NCBI RefSeq assembly: GCF_017377745.1
Contig: NZ_JAFVMG010000015.1
Span: forward strand, 1-64,000
From: Acetobacter suratthaniensis
Lineage (GTDB): Bacteria > Pseudomonadota > Alphaproteobacteria > Acetobacterales > Acetobacteraceae
Direction of reading: 5' to 3'
DNA length: 64,000 nucleotides
Part shown: piece by piece, positions 25,549-33,444 of the stretch
Numbering within the stretch: the first letter of the stretch is position 1
How the letters are laid out: every line of letters begins with the position of its first letter
Translations under genes and position numbers: made by a program
Notes under the pieces: model-generated
What the model was told of the DNA's origin: nothing
Seen by the model: only the letters and a program-made list of their open reading frames with translations
Databases searched by the model: none

Positions 25549-26315
25549 GGCTGGCCGGGGTGGAAGATGTCTGGCCGTTCGGGGTTTTCGGTATAGGCCA
25601 GAATCAGGGCGCTGGGTGTCATGCGTTCGACCTGCGCGCCTTCGGGGCGTCCGACCTGACCGGTAATGAACAGGGCGACTGTATGGCCCTGCTGGTCCAT
25701 GCCGCGAAAGAGAATGACCGAGCCATCCGCCATGATGGCGTTGGTGGCGCTCCGCCCGGCGGGAAAGCTCAACTGCTCGAAATAGGCCTGAAGCAGCGAG
25801 CCGGTTTCGAGCAGGGTTGAGGCGGTGTTGGCGGGGTCATCTGCTGTTTCCCACGTGACATGCACAGCGCTCAGCAGGTGGCTGCGATAACCGAAAACAT
25901 AATGCACGGCGGCCCGGCCATCGGACTTGCCGCTGGCCAGATGCTGCACAACGATGGTCAGAACCGGCGTGCGTTGCTCGGGGTTGATCGAGGCATGTAT
26001 GGCATGGCCGTCCAGACCGAAATCGGTGCTGATCGCCTGCCGTACGCCATCTTCATTCATGCCGAAACGGGCCGAACGAAACCCGATCAGCCGGGCCGCG
26101 GCACCGGGCTGTGGCGAGACCACGGCAGGGTTGGACGGACTGCCAACGGTCGCGAACATATCTTCCGCCCGGGCGGAGGCTGCAAGCCCTGCGAAAGAGA
26201 GGGGGAGAGCATACAAAGCGAGCGCGAGCAGGCCCGCGCCAGCACGCCGGTAGGGGCGGTGTGTCCAGCCGTGGCGGAAGGGCGTGTCGGGTGTAAAGGC
26301 CCGGCGTGAAGTCAT
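25545..26315 (-). CDS. Secreted protein of unknown function, coupled to TadG-like gene
   Basis: A 256-residue protein not assigned to a known family. A signal peptide is likely at about residues 20-51 (GLLALALYALPLSFAGLAAS, cleavage near ASARA). The mature part includes GFRSARFGMNEDGVRQAI (about 87-104), a pattern seen in secreted alphaproteobacterial proteins, and lacks cysteines or obvious catalytic motifs. The ATG at 26315 was chosen; the frame is open for 81 more codons but that part is low-complexity and has no signal. It overlaps the TadG-like gene by four bases, so the two are probably co-translated and may serve the same surface structure. Confidence 0.6.
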   Translation of the reverse strand: MTSRRAFTPDTPFRHGWTHRPYRRAGAGLLALALYALPLSFAGLAASARAEDMFATVGSPSNPAVVSPQPGAAARLIGFRSARFGMNEDGVRQAISTDFGLDGHAIHASINPEQRTPVLTIVVQHLASGKSDGRAAVHYVFGYRSHLLSAVHVTWETADDPANTASTLLETGSLLQAYFEQLSFPAGRSATNAIMADGSVILFRGMDQQGHTVALFITGQVGRPEGAQVERMTPSALILAYTENPERPDIFHPGQP

Positions 26316-26575
26316 GATGCGTCCATCCTGCTTTGTCTGTCCGTGTTCTGCCGCCACTGCCGGGTATCGGACAGGGTGCGTGCGGGGGTCAAGGCCTGTT
26401 TGCGCCGGGGCTGGTTTGTTCATGGGTTTTTCATGTGTGTCGTGTTGATGTGCGTCAACGACAGCGGCGGCCGGGCGCGGCACAAGAGGTGCGCCGGTGT
26501 CGTGTGGCAGGGCGCAGCCCCGGTCCGTTTTTGCCGCATGATACGCGAACGGGCACAACGCAGGAGGAAACGGTT

Positions 26576-27337
26576 ATGGGACGTGTCGCAGGCAAGGTCG
26601 CGCTGGTCACAGGTGCGGCCAATGGAATTGGCAGGGCCACGGCCCTGTTGCTGGCGCGTGAAGGGGCCAGAGTTTTTGTAACCGACCTGAAAGAGCAGGA
26701 CGGCGCGCAGGTTGTGCAGGAAATCGAGCAGGCTGGAGGGCAGGCGTCCTTTCTGCGACTGGATACCGCCGATGAAAAAAACTGGCAGACCGTGCTGGCT
26801 GCTGTGCGCGCGCAGGCCGGGCGGCTTGATATTACGGTCAACAATGCGGGTATTGCCTATAATGGCACCGTGGAAAGCACTGACCTTGAACATTGGCGGC
26901 GGGTGCAGTCCATCAACCTCGATGGCGTGTTTTTGGGTACGAAATACGCCATTGAGCTGATGAAGGAGCATAAGGCCGGTTCCATCATTAATCTGTCTTC
27001 CATTGAAGGTCTGATCGGTGACCCGACGTTGGCCGCCTATAACGCCAGCAAGGGCGGGGTCAGGCTGTTTACCAAATCTGCGGCGCTGCACTGTGCCAAA
27101 TCGGGCTACGGGATTCGCATCAACTCCGTGCATCCGGGCTATATCTGGACACCGATGGTGCAGGGGCTGACGGCAGAGGATGCCGCAGCCCGGCAGAAGC
27201 TGGTGGACCTGCACCCCATCGGCCATCTGGGTGAACCCAACGATATTGCCTATGGCATTCTGTATCTGGCTTCGGACGAATCGAAGTTTATGACAGGCAG
27301 CGAACTGGTGATAGACGGCGGCTATACCGCCCAGTGA
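26576..27337 (+). CDS. SDR family oxidoreductase
   Basis: A 253-residue classical short-chain dehydrogenase. TGAANGIG (residues 12-19) binds NAD(P), NNAG is at about 90, and the active site is Ser (about 143, SSIEG), Tyr (about 155) and Lys (159, YNASK). The N-terminus MGRVAGKVALVTGAANGIG resembles cyclohexanol or (R)-alcohol dehydrogenases; Asp after the second strand (VTDLKE) suggests NAD preference. The ATG at 26576 follows a strong CAGGAGG site. A hairpin AGCAACG-N5-CGTTGCT (27348-27366) lies just after the stop. The substrate is not predictable. Confidence 0.88.
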   Translation: MGRVAGKVALVTGAANGIGRATALLLAREGARVFVTDLKEQDGAQVVQEIEQAGGQASFLRLDTADEKNWQTVLAAVRAQAGRLDITVNNAGIAYNGTVESTDLEHWRRVQSINLDGVFLGTKYAIELMKEHKAGSIINLSSIEGLIGDPTLAAYNASKGGVRLFTKSAALHCAKSGYGIRINSVHPGYIWTPMVQGLTAEDAAARQKLVDLHPIGHLGEPNDIAYGILYLASDESKFMTGSELVIDGGYTAQ

Positions 27338-27738
27338 CTCTAAGGGGAGCAACGCTGTTCGTTGCTGTATAATGGGCGGCACCTGTGGCCTGTAAGCTAC
27401 GGGTGCCGCAGCCGCTTGCAGCTTGGCCGCGATAGGCGCAAAGATATTAACAGAATCTTATATTTTTCTTTTGTTTATCGGGGAATGGAAACTTTCTTTT
27501 AACTATTTGAACTAGAATATCAGAAGAAATAAAAAGACCGTCCTTGCGGCATTTTTTTTAGACCCGGTGTTATTTCAAGGCGTTCTGCTTGTGGGGTTGT
27601 GACCTGAAACAAGCGGAGCCTCGTTATTGAAACAGGCCGGAGCCGGGCCAGTGCCAAAGCACACCCCACCGTGTGGCACGGGGGTATTTTTAAGACTGTG
27701 TTTCCTGTCGGTACATCAGGAAACATCATGGGAGGCTC
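27338..27738. other. 401-base non-coding leader region before the DosP-like gene
   Basis: No convincing gene of normal size. The region is AT-rich from about 27440 to 27560. It contains a hairpin at 27348-27366 just after the SDR gene and a nine-base-pair inverted repeat TGTTTCCTG-N9-CAGGAAACA (27699-27725). The latter lies directly before the short reading frame at 27739 and could be an operator or an RNA stem. A transcription start for dosP is likely here. Confidence 0.5.
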
Positions 27739-27795
27739 ATGGCCGTAGAAGCAGGAAAACCACCAGATCAGTCTGGTGAGGGATGTGTTTTTTGA
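27739..27795 (+). CDS. Possible 18-residue leader peptide upstream of the DosP-like gene
   Basis: An ATG with a very good ribosome site (GGGAGG, four bases away) opens an 18-codon frame, MAVEAGKPPDQSGEGCVF, ending in TGA 15 bases before the GTG of the large gene and in the same frame. Its second half overlaps a hairpin with a T run (27761-27792). It could be a regulatory upstream frame, or the remains of a longer N-terminus interrupted by the TGA. The evidence is positional only. Confidence 0.35.
   Translation: MAVEAGKPPDQSGEGCVF
27761..27792 (+). terminator. Hairpin with T run, possible attenuator before dosP
   Basis: CACCAGA (27761-27767) and TCTGGTG (27772-27778) pair perfectly around a four-base loop; a run of six T begins nine bases later (27787-27792). 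The T run is further from the stem than in a typical terminator, so attenuation is only a possibility. Confidence 0.35.
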
Positions 27796-27810
27796 ATTTC
27801 TTCAGCAGCG

Positions 27811-30018
27811 GTGTCTCGCCGCAAGGTTGCGACAATGCCTGCCACTCAGCCCGTGCAGTACAGCCTACCTGATCAGACGTCTTTTTTCGCGGATATGCTG
27901 GCTCAGGCAACGGATGGTGTCATCATCATTGATGACATGAATAATGTTGTTTTTTTCAATACCGCCGCCGAAAGGCTGTGGGGGTGCACCGCCCGCGAGG
28001 TTCTGGGGCGTAACGTCAAATATCTGGTGCCGATGGAACATCGGGGCCGACACGATGGCTACGTCAACCGCAACCGCGAGACAGGCCAGCGCCGCATTGT
28101 CGGTACCTCGCGCGAAGTCACTTTTGTGCGGAGCAATGGGGATTACGTCGCGGCTGAAATGTCCATCTCCAGCGGGCTGGTGGGGCCGGATCAACGCCGG
28201 TATTACATGGCCGTTGTCAAAGGGGTGACGGAAGAAAGCCACCGGCGCAAGCTGCTGGACCTGCAAGGCCAGATCTTTACCGTGCTGGCAGCGGATAGCA
28301 CCGCGCAGGACGTGGCCGACATGCTCTGTGCCGAGGCCGAGCGGCTTGTACCCAACAGTATTGCGGCCTTGTTGCAGGTTACGCCCGAGCGCTGGCTGGA
28401 AGTGCTCTCCGGTGAGGGGCTGCCCCGGCGCTGGATGACCATGCTGGCCCATGTCTCCCTCAGTGATGATGATGTGCAGGTTCTGTGCAGCGACCCGAAA
28501 TCTGCCCGCGCCATTGTCTGGCGCGAAATGCCCGGAGCCGATGGGCAGGAAGCCGAACTGTTTGACTGCTGGGCCAGTGCGGTGCGGAATGGCGCGGGTG
28601 AGCTGATCGGTATTTTTGCGCTGTATTCACGCAATCGTGAAAAAATGACCGACTGGCCACAAAAAATCGTGACAGGCTGCGTGCCGTCCTGTGCCGCCAT
28701 TATCGAACAGGGCAAGACCCGCCAGCGCCTGAACCATCTTGATCGCTACGATGCACTGACCGGCCTGCTCAACCGCTCATCCATTGCCACGGTTCTGCGG
28801 GAAATGACCGGCGTTGCCTCGCCGCTACCTTTCGCGTTGCTCATGCTTGATCTGGATCTGTTCCAAGATGTCAACAACGTGCTGGGTTACGATCAGGGCG
28901 ATGTGCTGCTCCAGACCGTAGCCCGCAGGCTTGCCGCCCATTGCCGTAGCAATTTTGTTATCGGGCGTCTGGGGGGTGATGACTTCGTGGTGGTCATTCC
29001 CGGAGGGGATCGTGAGGGCGCGGGCGCTTTTGCGGACAGTCTGGCCGATGTCATGCGCGCCCCGGTGGAAGTGGGCGGGCGTGAGCTTGTGCTGTCCTTC
29101 AGCATTGGTATCAGCCTGTATCCTGATGACGGCACGGATGTGGAGCACATGCTGGGCCGGGCCGAAACCGCCATGCGCGATGCCAAGACCGCCGCGCGCG
29201 GCAGCTACCGGTTTTTCGGCGGGTTTGAGCACAAGGGCATTGAGCAGCGGCTGGTTATCGGCTCCGCCCTGCGTGATGCCGCCCGACAAGGGCAGATGCG
29301 CCTGTTCTATCAGCCGCAGATCAACGCCGCCCAGCGCAGCCTGTATGGGGTGGAAGCGCTTGCCCGCTGGACACACCCGGTGCTGGGTTCCGTGCCGCCG
29401 TCACGCTTTATTCCCATTGCCGAGGAAACCGGGCAGATTGAGGAGCTGGGGCGCTGGTCGTTGATGGAAGTCTGCCGCCAGCTTGTGGAGTGGGATGGCA
29501 TGGGCCTGCACGTGCCTGTGGTGGCGGTCAATATTTCCGCCACGCATTTCTGCTCCGCCAGTCTGCCACGCCAGATTGTCAGCCTGCTGGATGAATATGG
29601 CCTTGCTCCCGAGCGCCTGACGATTGAAATCACCGAAGGGGTGATGATGCGCCAGAACGCCGAAACCATGGCCACCATTGCCGCTATTCGGGCCATAGGG
29701 GTTGGGCTGTCGCTCGATGATTTTGGTACGGGATTTTCATCCCTCTCGCGTCTGGCTGATCTGCCTTTGACCGAAATCAAGATAGATCGCAGTTTTGTTG
29801 CAAATTTTGAAGAAGATGTCGGCGCTTTTGTCGTAACCGAGGCCGCTATCAACATTGGTAAACGGCTTGGCATTACGGTTGTGACCGAGGGGGTGGAAAC
29901 CGTCATCCAGAATGAAAAACTGCTCGATATGGGGTGCGATGTTGTGCAGGGCTATCTGTTTGGCAGACCTGTGCCGCCTGCGGAATTTCAGGACTGGTAT
30001 GGCATGTTTTTTGGTTGA
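27811..30018 (+). CDS. DosP/PDEA1-like heme-PAS c-di-GMP phosphodiesterase (PAS-GAF-GGDEF-EAL)
   Basis: A 735-residue c-di-GMP enzyme: PAS (about 22-135), GAF-like (about 140-300), GGDEF (about 311-470) and EAL (about 480-735). The PAS domain strongly resembles the oxygen-sensing heme-PAS of E. coli DosP; His81 matches the proximal heme ligand (His77 in DosP), and Thr99 stands where DosP has Met95. The GGDEF loop reads Gly388-Gly389-Asp390-Asp391-Phe, so cyclase activity is doubtful. The EAL domain is intact: Glu515-Ala-Leu, ITEG, LDDFGTGFSS, EIKIDRSF, VTEGVET and QGYLFGRP. It probably degrades c-di-GMP depending on O2 and so affects cellulose or attachment. GTG at 27811 and ATG at 27835 are both possible starts. 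Confidence 0.92.
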   Translation: MSRRKVATMPATQPVQYSLPDQTSFFADMLAQATDGVIIIDDMNNVVFFNTAAERLWGCTAREVLGRNVKYLVPMEHRGRHDGYVNRNRETGQRRIVGTSREVTFVRSNGDYVAAEMSISSGLVGPDQRRYYMAVVKGVTEESHRRKLLDLQGQIFTVLAADSTAQDVADMLCAEAERLVPNSIAALLQVTPERWLEVLSGEGLPRRWMTMLAHVSLSDDDVQVLCSDPKSARAIVWREMPGADGQEAELFDCWASAVRNGAGELIGIFALYSRNREKMTDWPQKIVTGCVPSCAAIIEQGKTRQRLNHLDRYDALTGLLNRSSIATVLREMTGVASPLPFALLMLDLDLFQDVNNVLGYDQGDVLLQTVARRLAAHCRSNFVIGRLGGDDFVVVIPGGDREGAGAFADSLADVMRAPVEVGGRELVLSFSIGISLYPDDGTDVEHMLGRAETAMRDAKTAARGSYRFFGGFEHKGIEQRLVIGSALRDAARQGQMRLFYQPQINAAQRSLYGVEALARWTHPVLGSVPPSRFIPIAEETGQIEELGRWSLMEVCRQLVEWDGMGLHVPVVAVNISATHFCSASLPRQIVSLLDEYGLAPERLTIEITEGVMMRQNAETMATIAAIRAIGVGLSLDDFGTGFSSLSRLADLPLTEIKIDRSFVANFEEDVGAFVVTEAAINIGKRLGITVVTEGVETVIQNEKLLDMGCDVVQGYLFGRPVPPAEFQDWYGMFFG

Positions 30019-30209
30019 ACGTTTAAAAACGTCTGTGTGGCCTTACAGAGATTTTTCTTGACATATCTGGCGTATTTAAGAAAGTTTCTGGTATTAAATT
30101 TCTATCCCGTAACGATTTGATGCCCTGCCATTCCTGACATCGCTCCGTATTTTTTTATGGCATGAACGGCAGGATGCCATCATGATCTCCTGACAGGAAA
30201 ACAGCCAGA

Positions 30210-31223
30210 ATGCAGGATGACATCCTCCAGCTTGCTTACGAAGTTTCTCACGTTACGCGTGATAAAATACACCTGATTGCCTCTGTCATGAGCGAGGCCC
30301 GCTTTCTTGCCATCAATACCAGAATAGAAGCGGCCAGAGCCGGGCAGGCAGGTGTGGCATTCGGTTTGCTGGCGGATGAAATGGGCCGGATTTCCAGTCG
30401 GATTATCGAAATTTCCAACGAACTGCGCACGGCAACCGATGCCAGCACCAAAAAACTGCGTGATGCAGGCAGCGATCTTCTGCTCAACTCACGTGGCGAG
30501 CGTATGACCGATCTGGCGCTGAATGCGGTTGATCTGATTGATCGTAATTTATACGAACGCTCCTGCGATGTGCGCTGGTGGGCCACGGACAGTGCTGTGG
30601 TGCAGGCGCTGGAAGAAGCTTCCCCCGATGCGTATCGCCACGCCAGTGCGCGGCTGGCGACCATTCTCAAGTCCTATACCGTTTACGTGGACCTGTTCAT
30701 TACCGATGCCAATGGCAAGGTGGTGGTGTGTGGCCGCCCTGAGCGCCATCCACGCCTTATGGGGCGTGATATGTCGGGCGAAGACTGGTTTATAAACGCC
30801 ATGCGCACCCGCAGCGGCGATGAATATGCCGTGGCCGATGTACGCTGTTTCCCCGCGCTGGATGAAACGCCTGTGGCCATTTACAGCGCGGCTATCCGTG
30901 CTGGTGGGCAGGAACAGGGGAAGGCGCTTGGTGTGCTGGGTATTGCCTTTGACTGGGCCCCGCAGGCTGAAGGCATTGTCAAAGGGGTGCGACTGGCTGA
31001 AAACGAAAAAGCCAGCACCCGCGTCATGTTGGTGGATGCCAATCGCCGCGTTCTGGCCTCGTCTAACGACGAAGGTATTCTGTCCGAGACGTTCAGTTTC
31101 CGCCCCGAAGGCCCGCGTGGCTTTTACTGTCAGGGCGACAAGCTGATCGCCTATGCCCTTACCCCCGGCTACGAAACCTATAAGGGTCTTGGCTGGTATG
31201 GGGTGATTGAAACCACGCTCTAG
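30210..31223 (+). CDS. Soluble MCP-tip plus Cache-domain protein, function unknown
   Basis: A 337-residue protein with an unusual domain order. Residues about 15-75 resemble the kinase-contacting hairpin tip of methyl-accepting chemotaxis proteins (IEAARAGQAGVAFGLLADEM), but the usual QTN motif and the long coiled-coil arms are missing. Residues about 115-337 look like a Cache-type sensor (WWATDSAVVQAL, VYVDLFITDANGKVVVCG, GRDMSGEDWF). No signal peptide or membrane helix is visible, so a domain that normally lies outside the cell would be cytoplasmic. It follows the DosP-like gene by 191 bases on the same strand. It might be a soluble ligand sensor or an adaptor acting on CheA/CheW-type partners or on the phosphodiesterase; this is speculative. 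Confidence 0.7.
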   Translation: MQDDILQLAYEVSHVTRDKIHLIASVMSEARFLAINTRIEAARAGQAGVAFGLLADEMGRISSRIIEISNELRTATDASTKKLRDAGSDLLLNSRGERMTDLALNAVDLIDRNLYERSCDVRWWATDSAVVQALEEASPDAYRHASARLATILKSYTVYVDLFITDANGKVVVCGRPERHPRLMGRDMSGEDWFINAMRTRSGDEYAVADVRCFPALDETPVAIYSAAIRAGGQEQGKALGVLGIAFDWAPQAEGIVKGVRLAENEKASTRVMLVDANRRVLASSNDEGILSETFSFRPEGPRGFYCQGDKLIAYALTPGYETYKGLGWYGVIETTL

Positions 31224-31376
31224 GCAATAAGCGTTTTCTCTCCCCGGATGGGGGCTGGGCCCGGCTGAAGGGACTAGCCCCCTGCAAAAAGCCTGTTCGC
31301 TGGGGAGGGGTTGCCATCAGGGGCAAGGGCTGGCCAACTGGGTTTGTGTTTCAGAACAACTCAGGTGGACAAGATC

Positions 31377-32183
31377 ATGAATGAAATTCCGGCCCATGCC
31401 ACCCTTTCGCGCGCCGCAGGCACCGCAAAGCGGCCGATCGCACTGGTAACGGGCGCTACGGCAGGGTTTGGCGCAGCCATTGCCCGCAGGCTCGTGCGCG
31501 ACGGTTATAATGTCATTGCAACGGGCCGCAGGCTGGCGCGTCTGAACGATCTGGCGGCGGAACTGGGCGATGCCCTGCTGCCGGTGGAACTGGATGTAAC
31601 CGATAAGGCCGCGGTGCGCGCCCTGCCGGAAAGCCTGCCTGAAGGCTGGCGTGCGGTTGATGTGCTGGTGAACAATGCCGGGCTTGCCCTTGGCCTTGAA
31701 AAAGCCTGGCAGACCAACCCCGATGACTGGGAAACCATGATCGCCACCAATATCAGCGGTATGGTGGAAATGACACGGGCGCTGCTGCCCGGTATGGTGG
31801 AGCGTAATCGCGGGCATGTCATCATGCTTGGTAGTACGGCCGGGCGCTATCCTTATCCGGGCGCGAATGTTTACGGTGGTACCAAAGCTTTTGTGGAGCA
31901 GTTTACGCAAAATCTGCGGAGCGACCTGCTGGGCCATGCCGTGCGGGTTACTAATGTGGCGCCGGGTTTGTGTGGTGGCAGTGAGTTCAGTCTGGTGCGC
32001 CTGCGTGATGCCGGGCAGGCCGCGGCGGTTTATGATGGCACGCAGCCGCTGACACCCGATGATATTGCCGAGACTGTTGCGTGGATTGTCGGGCTGCCTG
32101 CGCATGTGAATGTGAATTACATCGAAATGATGCCGATCTGTCAGGCATCGGCCGGGCTGGCGGTTGATCGCAAAATGGGCTGA
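31377..32183 (+). CDS. ydfG: YdfG-type NADP-dependent SDR (3-hydroxy acid dehydrogenase)
   Basis: A 268-residue short-chain dehydrogenase. TGATAGFG (about residues 25-32) is the cofactor loop, followed by ATGRRLARL with arginines typical of NADP use. NNAGLALG is at about 100, Ser (GSTAG) about 154 and Tyr-Gly-Gly-Thr-Lys about 167-171. The C-terminal MMPICQASAGLAVDR resembles YdfG, which oxidises L-serine, L-allo-threonine and 3-hydroxy acids. The ATG at 31377 has an AGGTGG site eight bases upstream. A strong terminator follows at 32224. Confidence 0.87.
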   Translation: MNEIPAHATLSRAAGTAKRPIALVTGATAGFGAAIARRLVRDGYNVIATGRRLARLNDLAAELGDALLPVELDVTDKAAVRALPESLPEGWRAVDVLVNNAGLALGLEKAWQTNPDDWETMIATNISGMVEMTRALLPGMVERNRGHVIMLGSTAGRYPYPGANVYGGTKAFVEQFTQNLRSDLLGHAVRVTNVAPGLCGGSEFSLVRLRDAGQAAAVYDGTQPLTPDDIAETVAWIVGLPAHVNVNYIEMMPICQASAGLAVDRKMG

Positions 32184-32223
32184 TTCATGCAGCTTTGATG
32201 AGTCGGCATATCCGGCCGTAAGG

Positions 32224-32259
32224 AATCCGCCTGTGAGCATTTGCAGGCGGATTTTTTTT
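32224..32259 (+). terminator. Intrinsic terminator after ydfG
   Basis: AATCCGCCTG (32224-32233) pairs with CAGGCGGATT (32244-32253) across a ten-base loop, and the T run continues to 32259. It closes the rightward transcription unit of ydfG. Confidence 0.9.
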
Positions 32260-32520
32260 GTTCTTAAATAACCATAAAAAATAGTATTATAAGCAACATA
32301 TTGATATAAAATGATATAAATTACATTCCCTGTGCTGCCCGCATCCCGCTGGCGTAAATTAACATCGGCATGTCGGTGTTTATATTGACTGCATATTGAT
32401 GATCGTGCTTTAGGTTGTCTCGTAAAAATAATCGTTAAAATTTTGATTGCCCAGCATCTCCGCACAAAATGTGCAGCGCCATGCTGCGCGTCAAATGCTT
32501 CAGAACAGGAGTGCGAGAGA

Positions 32521-32658
32521 ATGACACAGCGGTTACGCGATGGTGCCACCATGATCCTTGTGGCGGGAACGGTGCTGGTTGCTCTTAGCCATAATGTGGC
32601 GTCCTCCCTGAGCCTGTCAGATCTGTCTGAAGCAACGGCCTGCCTGTTCCGGTATTAA
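32521..32658 (+). CDS. Possible 45-residue single-pass membrane protein
   Basis: A short frame opening MTQRLRDGATMILVAGTVLV with one hydrophobic stretch (residues about 10-28) and a C-terminus ending ACLFRY. The ATG has a good AGGAG site nine bases upstream. The stop lies inside a perfect hairpin (GGTATTAAA / TTTAATACC, 32651-32675). It stands alone in an otherwise non-coding region. I do not recognise the protein; similar tiny membrane proteins are often missed by annotation. Confidence 0.45.
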   Translation: MTQRLRDGATMILVAGTVLVALSHNVASSLSLSDLSEATACLFRY

Positions 32659-33243
32659 ATTCAGGGTTTAATACCCGCTTCTGACATGGCCTTTTCCCCC
32701 TTGGGGATAACTATGTGGAAAATGTTGCTCCCTTATCGCAGGCAACAGCGAATCCTGAAAAAATGCCGGTTTAGCGCTTTTTTCACGGATTATTTTTTTT
32801 CAAAAGATATTTTCCCCTGTGGATAAATAATGGGATGAATGCGTGTCAGGACTGCTCGGACGCAGAGCAGTCTGGCCTTGACCACAGCATGTTGATGCGC
32901 TCGGTTGGGGCATAACAAAATCTAGGGTTTTGCCCGGCTCTGGTGGCCATTTGGGAAAATATAAAAAGGAATTTTGTGCGTTTTAACGCCAGTCATGGGG
33001 AATAGCGCTGCCTGAGCACATGAAGCAGCAGACTGTGATGTCTGAGAGGCTTGCCTGTGTCAGTACAGCGTCTCGCGCAAGGCGGAACAGGACTGTGCTT
33101 AACAGATATGGGAGTGGATTGTCTGGTTGAATACGGAAAGCCAGCATGGGCAATCGGTATCAGAAGGCTCTTTTTTGAGCCTACGCTCTCTCAAAAAGAG
33201 AGGTTCATATTTTCTGATTGACGCTTAAAGCCATTTTTTAAGA
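32659..33243. other. 585-base non-coding region with DnaA-box-like sites and tandem hairpins
   Basis: No gene is convincing. Sites resembling DnaA boxes are TGGGGATAA (32702-32710), TGTGGAAAA (32714-32722) and an exact TGTGGATAA (32818-32826). An AT-rich stretch (about 32777-32830) lies between them. Two small hairpins stand at 33166-33181 (GGCTC/GAGCC with a T6 loop) and 33186-33202 (CTCTCT/AGAGAG), downstream of the leftward tRNA gene. The region is a junction where rightward genes on the left meet leftward genes on the right. Confidence 0.5.
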
Positions 33244-33319
33244 TGGCGTCCCGTACGGGATTCGAACCCGTGTTGCCGCCGTGAAAGGGCGGTGTCCTAG
33301 GCCTCTAGACGAACGGGAC
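33244..33319 (-). tRNA. tRNA-Glu (anticodon UUC)
   Basis: A 76-base tRNA on the minus strand. The acceptor stem GTCCCGT pairs with ACGGGAC, the discriminator is G and the CCA end is encoded. The anticodon loop is CTTTCAC with UUC, the T-loop is GTTCGAATC, and the D-arm holds TAGAGGCC. It closely follows the E. coli tRNA-Glu pattern. Confidence 0.97.
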
Positions 33320-33444
33320 AGAGGCGCGTTGTTGAAGCGTGGTTTAATGGTGTTTGAGCGGAGCGTCAAGCGGGTAACGCCCTCTTTTTTCACTTTTTTA
33401 TAAAAAGAGGGCCGCCTCGCAGAAAACCGCCGGACAGGGGCGTG

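Noticed and set aside
32272..32340. AT-rich stretch checked for a dif (XerCD) site
   Set aside because: No sequence close to the XerC/XerD arm consensus could be found by eye, so a terminus call is not supported.
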